Assembly (NCBI RefSeq): GCF_040270295.1
Contig: NZ_JBELOE010000255.1
Source of the DNA: Catenovulum sediminis
Lineage (GTDB): Bacteria; Pseudomonadota; Gammaproteobacteria; Enterobacterales; Alteromonadaceae
Length of the DNA stretch: 64,000 bases
Strand: one strand, 5' to 3'
Notes under the pieces: model-generated
Told to the model about the DNA's origin: nothing
What the model saw: the letters and a program-made list of their open reading frames with translations, nothing else
Databases searched by the model: none
Part shown: positions 36,780 to 45,987 of the stretch, piece after piece
Layout of the letters: each line of letters opens with the position of its first letter
Numbering within the stretch: position 1 is the stretch's first letter
Position numbers and translations under genes: made by a program

Positions 36780-36808
36780 GCCGCTGTTTATTCCCAGCGG
36801 CTTTTTTT
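36780..36808 (+). terminator. Intrinsic terminator after fructokinase
   Basis: Perfect 7-bp stem GCCGCTG / CAGCGGC with an 8-nt loop and seven T. It lies about 60 bp after the fructokinase stop and just before the convergent permease gene end. Confidence 0.88.
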
Positions 36809-36817
36809 ATGGATAAT

Positions 36818-37696
36818 TTATTGCTTCATACCCGCCTGAATACTGGAAATAAGATATTTGTGCAAGGCGATAAACACCACAAAAACCGGCAATGTAATCA
36901 TGCTTGCGTATGCCATAACCGCCCCCCAATCCACACTATGGTGAAAAAACTGCTGCATCCCCGGCATTAACGGTCTTACACTTTCGGCATTGGCAACCAA
37001 AACGGGTAATAAATACGCATTCCAACTGCGTAAAAAGGTCAGAATTAATACAGCTGCCAGCACAGGTTTAGACATAGGCAGCACAATTTTGAAAAATATT
37101 TGCCAGATGCTCGCGCCATCTAAAAGCGCCGCTTCTTCATAATCTTTCGGTAAACTTTTAAAAAATTGATAGAACAAAAATATAAAAAACGGATTGGCCA
37201 GCTCTGGAATAATTTGCACATGCAAACTATTAAACCAAGAATAAACCACTTGCCAACTTTCATTCTGATACTCAATCCAAGGTAATTGCGTAACTATAAA
37301 AACCAAAGGCAGCACGATCGCTTCAAAAGGCACAATCAGTAACGCCAAGAGGCCTAAGATAAGTAACTGTTTACTTGCCCAAGGGAATCTAAGCAGTGCA
37401 TAAGCCGCCATGCTATTAATCAAGGTTGTTAATACAACCGATATCGAGGTAATGATTAGAGAATTTAATAAGTAAGTTGTAAATGGTGTGGTTTGCAGCA
37501 CAGTTTGATAATTTTTTAATCCGACGCCTTCAAACAGGTTAAACATATTGAAAAAACCGGCATCAGAAAATATCTGGCTTTCATTTTTAAAAGAGGCAAA
37601 AAAAACAAAAAGTATCGGCAATACAAAAATAACGCCGAGTGCGAATAAACTTGCTGTTTTGATAAGTTTAACTGTTTTATCTAAGTTATTTTGCAT
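36818..37696 (-). CDS. ABC sugar transporter permease, MalG-like (CUT1)
   Basis: 292-aa inner-membrane permease with six predicted helices. The cytoplasmic EAA loop is clear (EEAALLDGASIWQIFFKIVL), which docks the ATPase. It overlaps the upstream permease gene by 11 bp (37686-37696), so the two are translationally coupled. Part of a three-gene importer (binding protein, MalF-like, MalG-like) for fructose or short fructo-oligosaccharides, inferred from context. No ATPase gene is nearby. Confidence 0.9.
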   Translation of the reverse strand: MQNNLDKTVKLIKTASLFALGVIFVLPILFVFFASFKNESQIFSDAGFFNMFNLFEGVGLKNYQTVLQTTPFTTYLLNSLIITSISVVLTTLINSMAAYALLRFPWASKQLLILGLLALLIVPFEAIVLPLVFIVTQLPWIEYQNESWQVVYSWFNSLHVQIIPELANPFFIFLFYQFFKSLPKDYEEAALLDGASIWQIFFKIVLPMSKPVLAAVLILTFLRSWNAYLLPVLVANAESVRPLMPGMQQFFHHSVDWGAVMAYASMITLPVFVVFIALHKYLISSIQAGMKQ

Positions 37697-38771
37697 AGTT
37701 AAGCAACTTTCTTTGCAACATTGAAATCATTAAAATCATCATAAAATATAAAATACACACAGTCGCACCGTAAGCTATTTGTTGCTGACGAAAGCCCTTT
37801 TCAATCGCAAAATATAACACGGTTGAAGTGGCGTCCTGTGGGCCCCCTTGCGTCATCACATCAACCTGGACAAATAACGAAAATGCGAAAATAGTGGTTG
37901 AAAGCACAACAAACACCAGTGTTTGTTTTAAGCCAGGTAAGGTAATAAATCTAAATTGCGCCCATTTTGATGCGCCGTCGATACTGGCGGCTTCGTAAAG
38001 CATTTTAGGTATGCCTTGTAATCCCGCGATAATGATCAACATTTGCACACCAACGCCCTGCCACGCCGACAGACAAGCAATTGCAAAAAGTGCCCAATTT
38101 GAGTCGTTTAACCAGTCAATCTCCTGATAGTCTGGCCAGATTGATAAGATAGCCTGATTAATCAGCCCTTCCTGCTGATGAAGCATTAATGTCCAGATCA
38201 CACAGACAACAACCATAGACATCACAACTGGCGCGAAAAACATTAACTTTAACACTAATGCACCGCGAAAATTTCGCCGCAAAGCCAATGCTAATAGCAG
38301 GGCAAGACCAACCTGAATAGGGACGACCATCACGACAAATTGAAAGGTATTTAACACTGAGCGAATAAATAAAGGGTCTCTTGCCAGTAAAAATTGTTGC
38401 TTTTTATTAAATTCAAATTCAGCCAACACCGAGTAACCATACAGCTGAGAATTGTTGCGTAAAATATCACGCACCTTGGCATACCGCTGTCCATTAAAAA
38501 TAAGCGATTTATCTCTTCGCGCTTCAACACTAATATGTTTAAGCGACAACAAACGCTTGTAGTTTTCTAAACCAACAAAATTTGCAGTGTTGGGTGACAA
38601 TAAACGTTCATCGGTAAAAGAAACGCCCACTGAAACCAGCAGCGGAAGCAACACGAAGATAGCCAATAAAAAAATAGCGGGCAGCAACATAACCCTAGCT
38701 TGACGCTTGTCATTTCCTATCCCCGTATAACTGAGTTGATACTGTTGATCTGCCGATAGTTTTACTGACAT
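37686..38771 (-). CDS. ABC sugar transporter permease, MalF-like (CUT1)
   Basis: 361-aa inner-membrane permease with six or more helices and the EAA motif (YEAASIDGASKWAQFRFI). A periplasmic insert (about 65-130) between the first and second helices makes it longer than the usual 290-300 aa, though shorter than E. coli MalF. Follows the binding-protein gene by 19 bp. Confidence 0.9.
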   Translation of the reverse strand: MSVKLSADQQYQLSYTGIGNDKRQARVMLLPAIFLLAIFVLLPLLVSVGVSFTDERLLSPNTANFVGLENYKRLLSLKHISVEARRDKSLIFNGQRYAKVRDILRNNSQLYGYSVLAEFEFNKKQQFLLARDPLFIRSVLNTFQFVVMVVPIQVGLALLLALALRRNFRGALVLKLMFFAPVVMSMVVVCVIWTLMLHQQEGLINQAILSIWPDYQEIDWLNDSNWALFAIACLSAWQGVGVQMLIIIAGLQGIPKMLYEAASIDGASKWAQFRFITLPGLKQTLVFVVLSTTIFAFSLFVQVDVMTQGGPQDATSTVLYFAIEKGFRQQQIAYGATVCILYFMMILMISMLQRKLLNYAK

Positions 38772-38790
38772 AGTTTATATTACATATACC

Positions 38791-40059
38791 TTATTGATAG
38801 CCACGGTTGTCGAGTATATTGAGCTCTATTTCATCGACCGCTCTATCCAAAGTTGCGTTCACATCAGAGCCTTGTGCAATTCGTCTAACTGCCTGAGAAA
38901 ATATTGAAGATATCACCGGGTAGGCAGGTGTGGCCGGCCGCATCACAACATTATTTTGCGAAAGCATATATAGTTTTCTTAATGACCCATCCGGCTGGTA
39001 TTCCGGTAATTTGTTTGCCGCTTGTTGCGACGTAGGGATAAAGCCGGTCGTTCGGTTAAAAAAAGCGATTTCATCAACCTGCATAATAAAACGGATAAAC
39101 TGTGCTGCTAGCTTGGGGTTTGCACAACTTCGACTGACAGCATAATGCCAACTCCCCCCACCAATAAACACGCCTTCACCAAAATCAATAGGCGGTAAAA
39201 TAAGTAAATCATCGCCTACTGCTTTGCGATAACGCTCTATCATCCAGCTGCCGGTATACTGTATCGCTAATGAATTTTTTTCAAACTGGCCATGTTCTAA
39301 ATTTTTGAGCTGAGTGAGTTCTTGCTCTAGCAACCACTGCAGCCATTTTGCCCAGCGCACAACGCCCGGATGATTCATATAGCCTTCAGCACTTTGATAG
39401 TCCTGACGCTCAATAAAATCGCCACCTGCACTATAAATCATAGGCAAAAAAGCATACGCGTGCCACTCACCCACACCGGATAAATTCAAATCAAAGATAT
39501 ATTTATAGCTTTGGTCTTTTTTAATGGCGAATAAAATTTGGTTAAACTCTTCAACGCTCCAGGGTGAATCTATCGTTGGAACTCTAATATTTAATCGTTT
39601 AAGTAGCGAACGCCTAGAAAACAACGCAAGAGAAATATCAAATGATCCCGCAGCGTAAATTTTATCATTATAAATACTCAGGCCATTTGTATTGACGTGG
39701 CTTAACGCTGAGTACTTGAGTAAGTTTTTTTCGTGACCATCTGCAATAAATAACGGACGAATTAATCCAGACCAAGCGTAGTTCGCAATATTGGGTTGAT
39801 CAACGGCGATAATGCAAGGTAAACGCTGCGCCAATGCCCCACCAATGACAGCTTCGCTATAAGCGCCATGCGGGATAGCTTCTACCACAATATTCGACTC
39901 AGGGTGTTGTTGATTAAATCGTGCAACCTGTTGGTTAAAAGTTGCCATTTCATCTTCGGCTGTTAAGGTTCGCCACAGGTTAATTTCAACAGCGCTCACC
40001 TGAGCCGCTAATAAACCAATAATCAGCAGCCCTATTTTTTGCAACATAACTTCATACAT
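38791..40059 (-). CDS. ABC transporter extracellular sugar-binding protein (CUT1)
   Basis: 422-aa periplasmic binding protein delivering sugar to the permease pair. Signal peptide with cleavage near QVSA-VE. MLQKIG, four codons in (40047), is an equally good start; neither has a clear Shine-Dalgarno. The fold is of the MalE/UgpB type (IQYTGSWMIERY, FIGGGSWHYAVS). First gene of the importer operon; a near-operator at 40136 lies about 80 bp upstream. Ligand probably fructose or fructo-oligosaccharide from context. Confidence 0.88.
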   Translation of the reverse strand: MYEVMLQKIGLLIIGLLAAQVSAVEINLWRTLTAEDEMATFNQQVARFNQQHPESNIVVEAIPHGAYSEAVIGGALAQRLPCIIAVDQPNIANYAWSGLIRPLFIADGHEKNLLKYSALSHVNTNGLSIYNDKIYAAGSFDISLALFSRRSLLKRLNIRVPTIDSPWSVEEFNQILFAIKKDQSYKYIFDLNLSGVGEWHAYAFLPMIYSAGGDFIERQDYQSAEGYMNHPGVVRWAKWLQWLLEQELTQLKNLEHGQFEKNSLAIQYTGSWMIERYRKAVGDDLLILPPIDFGEGVFIGGGSWHYAVSRSCANPKLAAQFIRFIMQVDEIAFFNRTTGFIPTSQQAANKLPEYQPDGSLRKLYMLSQNNVVMRPATPAYPVISSIFSQAVRRIAQGSDVNATLDRAVDEIELNILDNRGYQ

Positions 40060-40134
40060 TATAAATACATTTAGTTAATAATCGCATGCAGCGAGCCTTA
40101 TGTCATGTGATAAATTGTAAAAAACGGAAATTTA

Positions 40135-40146
40135 AACATCGTTGTT
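40135..40146. promoter_or_regulatory. LacI-type operator, one mismatch, upstream of the ABC importer
   Basis: AACATCGTTGTT differs from the palindrome at one base. It is the last copy of the motif; none is seen from here to 64000, which marks the edge of the regulon. Confidence 0.6.
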
Positions 40147-40173
40147 AAAATAATTTCAAGAATCTACAGGCAA

Positions 40174-40218
40174 TAAAAAACCCCATTGCGCGTTAGATAG
40201 CAGCAAATGGGGTTTTTA
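40174..40218 (-). terminator. Intrinsic terminator of ahcY
   Basis: AAAAACCCCATT pairs with AATGGGGTTTTT around a loop of about 17 nt, with A/T runs on both sides. It can act in both directions, ending the ahcY transcript and separating it from the fructan locus. Confidence 0.75.
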
Positions 40219-40280
40219 AACAAACTTTGTCCACTAAGACAAAATTAAAGACAAAGTTAAAGACAAAATTAAATCGATTT

Positions 40281-41645
40281 TTAGTAGCGGTATGTTTCTG
40301 GTTTAAACGGGCCGTCAACCGAAACGCCAATATATTCAGCCTGTTGTTCGGTTAATTGCGTGATCACACCACCAAAGCCTTTAACCATATAAGCAGCCAC
40401 TTCTTCATCTAACTGTTTTGGCAATACTTCTACCGTTATCTTGTCGGCCTTTTCTGCGGCCGGTAAATCAGCAAATTTTTCTTTAAACAAATGAATTTGC
40501 GCCAATACCTGATTAGCAAAGGAGCCATCCATAATACGTGAAGGGTGACCTGTTGCATTACCTAAGTTAACCAATCGACCTTCTGATAACAATAATAAGA
40601 AATCAGCTTCATTGTCGCTGCGGTATACTTGGTGAACTTGTGGTTTAACCTCTGCCCAGCGCCAGTTTTTACGCATGAATGCGGTATCAATTTCATTGTC
40701 AAAGTGACCAATGTTACAAACCACAGCGCCAGATTTAAGTGACTGTAATACGTTAGCATCACATACATTGTAGTTACCGGTAGTGGTGACAATCAGGTCT
40801 GTTTTGGCTAATAACTCTGCATTAATATCTTCAATTTTGCCTGTATTAACGCCATTTTTGTATGTAGATACAACTTCAAAACCATCCATACAAGCTTGCA
40901 TCGCACAGATAGGATCAGCTTCTGTTACGTTTACAATCATACCTTCCTGACGCAAACTTTGTGCAGAGCCTTTACCCACATCACCATAACCAATGACCAA
41001 TGCTTTTTTACCAGATAACAAGTGGTCAGTTGCACGTTTAATCGCATCATTTAAACTATGACGACAACCATATTTATTGTCATTTTTAGATTTAGTGACA
41101 GAATCATTTACATTGATAGCTGGTACTTTAAGTTCGCCCTTTGCCATCATTTCCTGTAAACGGTGAACACCGGTAGTGGTTTCTTCAGTAATACCGTGAA
41201 TACGCTCTAATAACTGAGGATAACGCTGGTGCAAAATTTCAGTTAAATCACCGCCGTCGTCCAATACCATATTGGCATCCCACGGCTGACCGTCTTTATT
41301 AATGGTTTGTTCAATACACCACTCATACTCTTCTTCTGTTTCACCTTTCCAAGCAAACACAGGAATGCCCGCTGCTGCAATTGCCGCTGCGGCGTGATCT
41401 TGAGTTGAGAAAATATTACAGGATGACCAACGCACTTCTGCGCCTAATTCTAACAAGGTTTCAATTAACACCCCAGTTTGAATCGTCATATGGATGCAAC
41501 CTAAAATTTTTGCACCTTTTAACGGCTGCTCTGCTTTGTATTTTTCGCGAATTGCCATTAACGCAGGCATTTCACTTTCTGCAATTTTTAACTCTTTACG
41601 ACCCCAATCTGCGAGGTTTATATCTGCGACTTTATAGTCAGTCAT
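40281..41645 (-). CDS. ahcY: Adenosylhomocysteinase
   Basis: Cytoplasmic NAD-dependent enzyme that splits S-adenosylhomocysteine into adenosine and homocysteine. 454 aa, within the family range. Visible signatures are HMTIQTGVL near the N-terminus, the NAD-binding GYGDVGKGSA and the C-terminal KPETYRY, with Lys and Tyr that reach into the partner subunit. It follows the adenosine kinase gene by 18 bp, so the product adenosine is phosphorylated by the neighbour. No SAH riboswitch was recognised upstream of the pair. Confidence 0.97.
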   Translation of the reverse strand: MTDYKVADINLADWGRKELKIAESEMPALMAIREKYKAEQPLKGAKILGCIHMTIQTGVLIETLLELGAEVRWSSCNIFSTQDHAAAAIAAAGIPVFAWKGETEEEYEWCIEQTINKDGQPWDANMVLDDGGDLTEILHQRYPQLLERIHGITEETTTGVHRLQEMMAKGELKVPAINVNDSVTKSKNDNKYGCRHSLNDAIKRATDHLLSGKKALVIGYGDVGKGSAQSLRQEGMIVNVTEADPICAMQACMDGFEVVSTYKNGVNTGKIEDINAELLAKTDLIVTTTGNYNVCDANVLQSLKSGAVVCNIGHFDNEIDTAFMRKNWRWAEVKPQVHQVYRSDNEADFLLLLSEGRLVNLGNATGHPSRIMDGSFANQVLAQIHLFKEKFADLPAAEKADKITVEVLPKQLDEEVAAYMVKGFGGVITQLTEQQAEYIGVSVDGPFKPETYRY

Positions 41646-41663
41646 AGCGTTCTCCGCTCTTAA

Positions 41664-42662
41664 TTAATTAAATTTAGCCAATAATTCTTGCTGGCTTTCT
41701 TTGCTAATTCGAGGACCAAAGTGTTTAACCACTTCAGCGGCCGAAGCACAGGCAAAGAGAGCTGCTTTTTCAATATTCCAATTCTGCGTGATCGCATATA
41801 AATAAGCGCCAGCAAACATATCACCTGCCCCGTTAGAATCAACAGGTGTGATAGTGGGCGCTGCAACCTGTACTTTTTCTGCACCTGTGTAGACACAAGC
41901 GCCATCTGCACCACATGTGATAGCCACTTGTTTAGCACGCTGTAATAGTTTGGTGGCTGCTTTATCTAAATCTGCTTCACCGGCAAAAGTCGTTGCTTCT
42001 TCGGCGTTACAAAACAATATATCAACAGGTTTGTCACCTAAAACTTCTTCAACACCCTCTTTAAAATACTTCACCATGGCGGGATCTGAAAATGTCATCG
42101 CGACTTTAATGCCGGCTGCATCTGCTGCTTGGCGGGCTTTAATAATGGCCGCTCTGGCTTTATCAGAAGTCACTAAATAACCTTCAATATACAAATATTC
42201 AGCTTGCGGTAACTCTTCTAAAAATAGCTCTTGCTCGCTAAAATCTGCCGTAATCCCCAAATAGGTATTCATGGTGCGCTCGGCATCTGAAGTTACCATA
42301 ACCATACACTTACCCGTTTGGCCTGAAACATCTAACTCAGCAATGCGTGTGTCTACACCCGCTTGTTTTAAATTATCTACGTAAAACTGGCCAGTTTCAT
42401 CATCGCCCACTTTACAGGCTAAAAATGCGCGGCCACCAAATTGTGCTAAAGCAACCAAACTATTCGCTGCTGAGCCACCACCTACACGCTTTTTTAAGCC
42501 AAACTCTGTGGTCAATTTATCCAACAGTGTTACATGAAGATCTTCTTCAATTAAGGTCATTAAACCTTTTTCGATGTTGTTTTGTTGCAAAAAATCGTCA
42601 GTCACTTCAAATTCTTTATCGACCAACGCGTTGCCTAATCCATAAACCTGATATTTATACAT
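41664..42662 (-). CDS. PfkB-family adenosine kinase
   Basis: Phosphorylates adenosine to AMP. I start at 42662 (MYKYQVYGLG), giving 332 aa; the frame from 42701 adds 13 residues not typical of the family. Signatures: GNALVD near the N-terminus, GGSAANS, and SNGAGDMF near the C-terminus (the usual DTTGAGD is replaced by DSNGAGD, as in adenosine-kinase-like members). Upstream of ahcY in the same operon, which supports adenosine as substrate. Confidence 0.87.
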   Translation of the reverse strand: MYKYQVYGLGNALVDKEFEVTDDFLQQNNIEKGLMTLIEEDLHVTLLDKLTTEFGLKKRVGGGSAANSLVALAQFGGRAFLACKVGDDETGQFYVDNLKQAGVDTRIAELDVSGQTGKCMVMVTSDAERTMNTYLGITADFSEQELFLEELPQAEYLYIEGYLVTSDKARAAIIKARQAADAAGIKVAMTFSDPAMVKYFKEGVEEVLGDKPVDILFCNAEEATTFAGEADLDKAATKLLQRAKQVAITCGADGACVYTGAEKVQVAAPTITPVDSNGAGDMFAGAYLYAITQNWNIEKAALFACASAAEVVKHFGPRISKESQQELLAKFN

Positions 42663-42717
42663 GCTGCATGCCTGTGTTGTTAGATCTGTGCCAGCAAACA
42701 ACCAGCGACCTAAAAGA

Positions 42718-42769
42718 GTTACGAAAAATAGTTACAAAAAATAGTTACAAAAAATAGTTACGAAAAGTA
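42718..42769. repeat. Four tandem 13-bp repeats overlapping the CbiB stop
   Basis: GTTACGAAAAATA, then GTTACAAAAAATA twice, then GTTACGAAAAGTA. The last copy includes the stop codon and final residues of the CbiB-like gene (stop at 42758-42760). Confidence 0.85.
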
Positions 42770-43717
42770 ATAGGGCAGGATCATAATGACACTGACAATA
42801 ATTACAATCACTATCCACCAAATCAGCATGGATTCTTTAATTAATCGGCTGCAATTTAAAATATCTTTGCATTGCGGGCTTGTAGACAGGCCGACTCGCT
42901 CACGCCTAACTTTGTCTTTTTGATAGATAACAGGGCCCGCCAGCTGCACTTTTAATGCATCAGCCATTGCAGAAATGAGATTGAGAGCAATACATGCACG
43001 AGGCGTGTTAAAAATAGCTTTATACATGCTTTTAAATGAGCGCGGCGCGAGTAAGGAAAACATCAAGAGTTTCGCAGGAAACCAAATTAAAACCTTTAAC
43101 AACTGACTCACCGGTTTTGCAAAAACAACAAAATCAGATTTTTTTGGATTCCAACTTTGCTGCAGCGCAAATAATAACCGCAGCAGGATCACAGCCAGTG
43201 GTCCGCCAACTAAATACCAGAAAAAAACTGCAAAGTAGCCATATAAAGCATGCAAACTTAAACTCTCGATACTGGCTTTACAAATTCCGATAGCTGACAG
43301 GGTATCGGTTTTACGCAGTACCCAATCACTTAACCTATCTCTGGCTAAGTTTTTTTGCTCTTTAATGAGCGCCGCGGCAACTTTCTGCTGAGCAATTTTA
43401 CAAGGTTGATAATTAATGCATAACCATAAAATTAACCAGTCTAGAAATAGTGGAAACTCAACAAACGGATAGAACAGCCATACCATTAAAATGGGCGGTA
43501 TTACTGAAGCCGATAAAGCGAGTGTGCCAGATATAATCAGTTGAGTGGCGGGCCGGGCAGGATCTGGATTGACTTTCGCCCCTAAGCGCTGCGCAATGAC
43601 GGTGTAAATATAAACAGGATGATATTTATTATCGACTGGCCAAAAAAGCGCAGCAATGCTAGCGGCGGCGAGCACTGCGACTTGCTGAACAAAGAAAGGA
43701 ATTTCTGGCCAGTTCAT
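42758..43717 (-). CDS. CobD/CbiB-family membrane protein
   Basis: 319-aa inner-membrane protein with about five helices, related to adenosylcobinamide-phosphate synthase (CbiB). Seen: WPVDNKYHPV near the N-terminus, ARDRLS(D)WV.RKTD, IES(L)S and YLVGGPLAVILLRLL, all positions of the CbiB family. It lies 10 bp downstream of mtnN; a CobD-related gene next to mtnN is also found in Vibrio, from memory. No other cobalamin genes are in the window, so it may act in B12 salvage or be a divergent relative like AmpE. Confidence 0.75.
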   Translation of the reverse strand: MNWPEIPFFVQQVAVLAAASIAALFWPVDNKYHPVYIYTVIAQRLGAKVNPDPARPATQLIISGTLALSASVIPPILMVWLFYPFVEFPLFLDWLILWLCINYQPCKIAQQKVAAALIKEQKNLARDRLSDWVLRKTDTLSAIGICKASIESLSLHALYGYFAVFFWYLVGGPLAVILLRLLFALQQSWNPKKSDFVVFAKPVSQLLKVLIWFPAKLLMFSLLAPRSFKSMYKAIFNTPRACIALNLISAMADALKVQLAGPVIYQKDKVRRERVGLSTSPQCKDILNCSRLIKESMLIWWIVIVIIVSVIMILPYYFS

Positions 43718-43727
43718 ATTGCTTAAG

Positions 43728-44420
43728 CTAGCTTAACTGAATAAAGTCCATCACCAGTTGTGATGAATGTCTGGCGGCTTGTTCTAAAAATGTCTCGAAA
43801 CTACCATGCGATTCTTTTCCGGCAATATCAGACAGCGCACGAACAACAACAAATGGAGTATTAAATTGAGCACAAACCTGCGCAATGGCGGCAGCTTCCA
43901 TTTCAACAGCAATCATTTGCGGGAAATCGCTACGCGCTTTGGCAACACGCTCAGGACACGCCATAAAACTGTCACCCGAACAAATTAAGCCGACTTTAGT
44001 TTGCAAATCATGCTGCTTGGCGGCTGCCTGTTCTGCGCGGCGAATAAGGGTTTCGTCTGATTCAAATGCCGCTGGAAAACCATATCCCTGCCCCATTTCA
44101 AAGCCAAAAGCGGTTAAATCGACATCATGGTGACGTACTTCAGATGAAATCACCAAATCCCCAACATTTAGCTCACTGGCAAAACCACCGGCAGAGCCTG
44201 TATTTAATACAATATAGGGTTTGTGATTGTCTAATAACATAGTGGTAGACATAGCAGCGGCTGTTTTGCCGACACCACTTTGTACCAGTACGACATCGCG
44301 TCCGTTTAACTGACCACAATAAATTGTACAAGGGCCATGTTGTTCGGCCCGGCAGTTTTCAATTTTCTGCAGCAAAATTTCAACTTCCTGCTGCATCGCA
44401 CCAATAATTCCGATTTTCAT
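43728..44420 (-). CDS. mtnN: 5'-methylthioadenosine/S-adenosylhomocysteine nucleosidase
   Basis: Cleaves MTA and SAH to adenine and the thioribose product. 230 aa, near-identical in length to E. coli MtnN (232). Catalytic E12 is in GAMQQEVE, the purine/ribose contacts are in VAVEMEAAA, and the catalytic Asp is in RALSDIAG. With ahcY nearby the cell has two routes for SAH disposal, one making ribosylhomocysteine and one making adenosine. Confidence 0.96.
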   Translation of the reverse strand: MKIGIIGAMQQEVEILLQKIENCRAEQHGPCTIYCGQLNGRDVVLVQSGVGKTAAAMSTTMLLDNHKPYIVLNTGSAGGFASELNVGDLVISSEVRHHDVDLTAFGFEMGQGYGFPAAFESDETLIRRAEQAAAKQHDLQTKVGLICSGDSFMACPERVAKARSDFPQMIAVEMEAAAIAQVCAQFNTPFVVVRALSDIAGKESHGSFETFLEQAARHSSQLVMDFIQLS

Positions 44421-44481
44421 TGCAAATAATTACCCGATGACAAAAGTAAAAACGTAAATTCGCAATAGCTTAGCATAAGAA

Positions 44482-45084
44482 TCAAGCAACAGCTTGCGAC
44501 TGTTGAACATTATCAGCCAGTCTTGCGGTGAGCGGTTTAACCGGTCGGGTGGGTCCTTTAGGCGTAACCGGCTTCACATTCAATGGAGCGAGCTTGCCGC
44601 GACCCAGTTTGGCAGATAAACACTCGCGAATCTCGGCCGATTTATAACCAGAGCGAATTTTAATTCGAACGTGCGGAATACCGACTGTTTCCAAAGCACC
44701 TCGTACAAACCAATCTGGACGCGCTTTGTATCCTTGCTTTGATTCAGTGTTAACCAAATCAATGGCGGCAACCGGCTCAAGGGTTTTTCTGTCTAACAAG
44801 ACAAAATCTAATGTTTTTGCACTGGCTTTGGTTTTAGCCAGTTGAGCAGCCCGTTTAGTTACTGTGTTTTCTACTTGCACCAAGTCGACTAATTTTACCC
44901 GGTTTACCACTCTGAACTTATCCCCGACGGCTTGTTCCAGCTTGATTAAAAATGCGCGTTCAGGCTCTGAAAACAATACATTTTTCTTTTGGTAGGGAAA
45001 TGGTGATCCTGTTTGAGTCATTCGTATAGCAATCGCGGCTACAATCACCAATACCATCATCATAATTATGACAACTAAATCCAT
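44482..45084 (-). CDS. DUF2726 domain protein with N-terminal membrane anchor
   Basis: 200 aa with one N-terminal transmembrane helix (about 3-22) and a DUF2726 domain (about 45-160; FLIKLEQAVGDKFRV, DFVLLDR, IDLVNTE). DUF2726 is related to restriction-endonuclease-like folds, from memory, but no activity is established. The tail is Pro/Lys-rich. Divergent from tapT. Confidence 0.8.
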   Translation of the reverse strand: MDLVVIIMMMVLVIVAAIAIRMTQTGSPFPYQKKNVLFSEPERAFLIKLEQAVGDKFRVVNRVKLVDLVQVENTVTKRAAQLAKTKASAKTLDFVLLDRKTLEPVAAIDLVNTESKQGYKARPDWFVRGALETVGIPHVRIKIRSGYKSAEIRECLSAKLGRGKLAPLNVKPVTPKGPTRPVKPLTARLADNVQQSQAVA

Positions 45085-45258
45085 ACGTTACTCCTAAAAC
45101 TCAAATCAAAATTAGAGAAAGTTCAAAATATTGACGCTTACAGCATTTTATTGGCGTTCAATACGATTCTTGTAAGGTTTGCAAAGCTTATGCCAATAGA
45201 TGATTATCATTTGTCGATTAACCGAGCGCAGGATAAAATAAAATGTCACTTCACAGTT

Positions 45259-45987
45259 ATGAGCATCAATTTGCCAACACAAAATTATCAATCAGTGCGC
45301 CAACAAAGGTTAGCAAGAGCCACTCGTCAATTTAATGCCAGAGGGATAGCCGTTAAACGTTGCCCACACTGTTTGGTGGCGCAATATGCATGTATTTGCA
45401 GTTGGAAACGCACGGCGCCCTGTAATACCGAAGTCATTCTGTTAATGCACAGCGCTGAAATATTAAAACCAACAAATACAGGGCGATTGATTAGTGATGT
45501 ATTGGCAGATAAGTGTCATGTTTTTGAATGGTCTAGGACAGAGCCACCCGCAGAACTCGTTAAAATGCTTAACGAACCAAGTCGTCAATGTTTTATTGTC
45601 TTTCCAACCGAAGCGTCCAACCGCCAGGTTTATTCTGAAAAGCCTGATAACCAAGAGAGTAAAACGCCTACCTTAATTATATTAGACGGAACATGGCGAC
45701 AGGCTAAAAGAATGTTCAACCAAAGTAGCTGGTTGAAACCTTTTCCTTGTCTGCAGTTAAACATCGCAAAGGTAGAAGATTACGGGTTAAGAAAAGCTTT
45801 CAGTCATGAGCAGTTTTCTACTGCACAGGCCGCTGCATTTGCCCTCGCCCAACTCGGTGAAATACCTGCAGCTCAAGTACTACAGGCATTTTATTCAGTT
45901 TTTATTTGGCATTATGCAGAAAGTAAAATGAATCGTCAGCCGACTCTCACTGACAACCACCGGCTGCTAGTGGGTTTGGCGCGCTAA
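45259..45987 (+). CDS. tapT: DTW-domain tRNA-uridine aminocarboxypropyltransferase
   Basis: Transfers the 3-amino-3-carboxypropyl group from SAM to a tRNA uridine (acp3U47 in E. coli). I start at 45259 (MSINLP), giving 242 aa, near E. coli TapT (232). The frame is open from 45151 (TTG) with an ATG at 45190, and no start has a convincing Shine-Dalgarno. A zinc-type motif CPHC...CIC near the N-terminus and the DTW-family core ILDGTWRQAKRM are clear. Its 3' end overlaps the convergent GGDEF-EAL gene by 21 bp. Confidence 0.88.
   Translation: MSINLPTQNYQSVRQQRLARATRQFNARGIAVKRCPHCLVAQYACICSWKRTAPCNTEVILLMHSAEILKPTNTGRLISDVLADKCHVFEWSRTEPPAELVKMLNEPSRQCFIVFPTEASNRQVYSEKPDNQESKTPTLIILDGTWRQAKRMFNQSSWLKPFPCLQLNIAKVEDYGLRKAFSHEQFSTAQAAAFALAQLGEIPAAQVLQAFYSVFIWHYAESKMNRQPTLTDNHRLLVGLAR

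Noticed and set aside
42663..42757. Possible SAH riboswitch upstream of adenosine kinase and ahcY
   Set aside because: The gap is mostly taken by the 13-bp repeats and I see no conserved SAH aptamer core.
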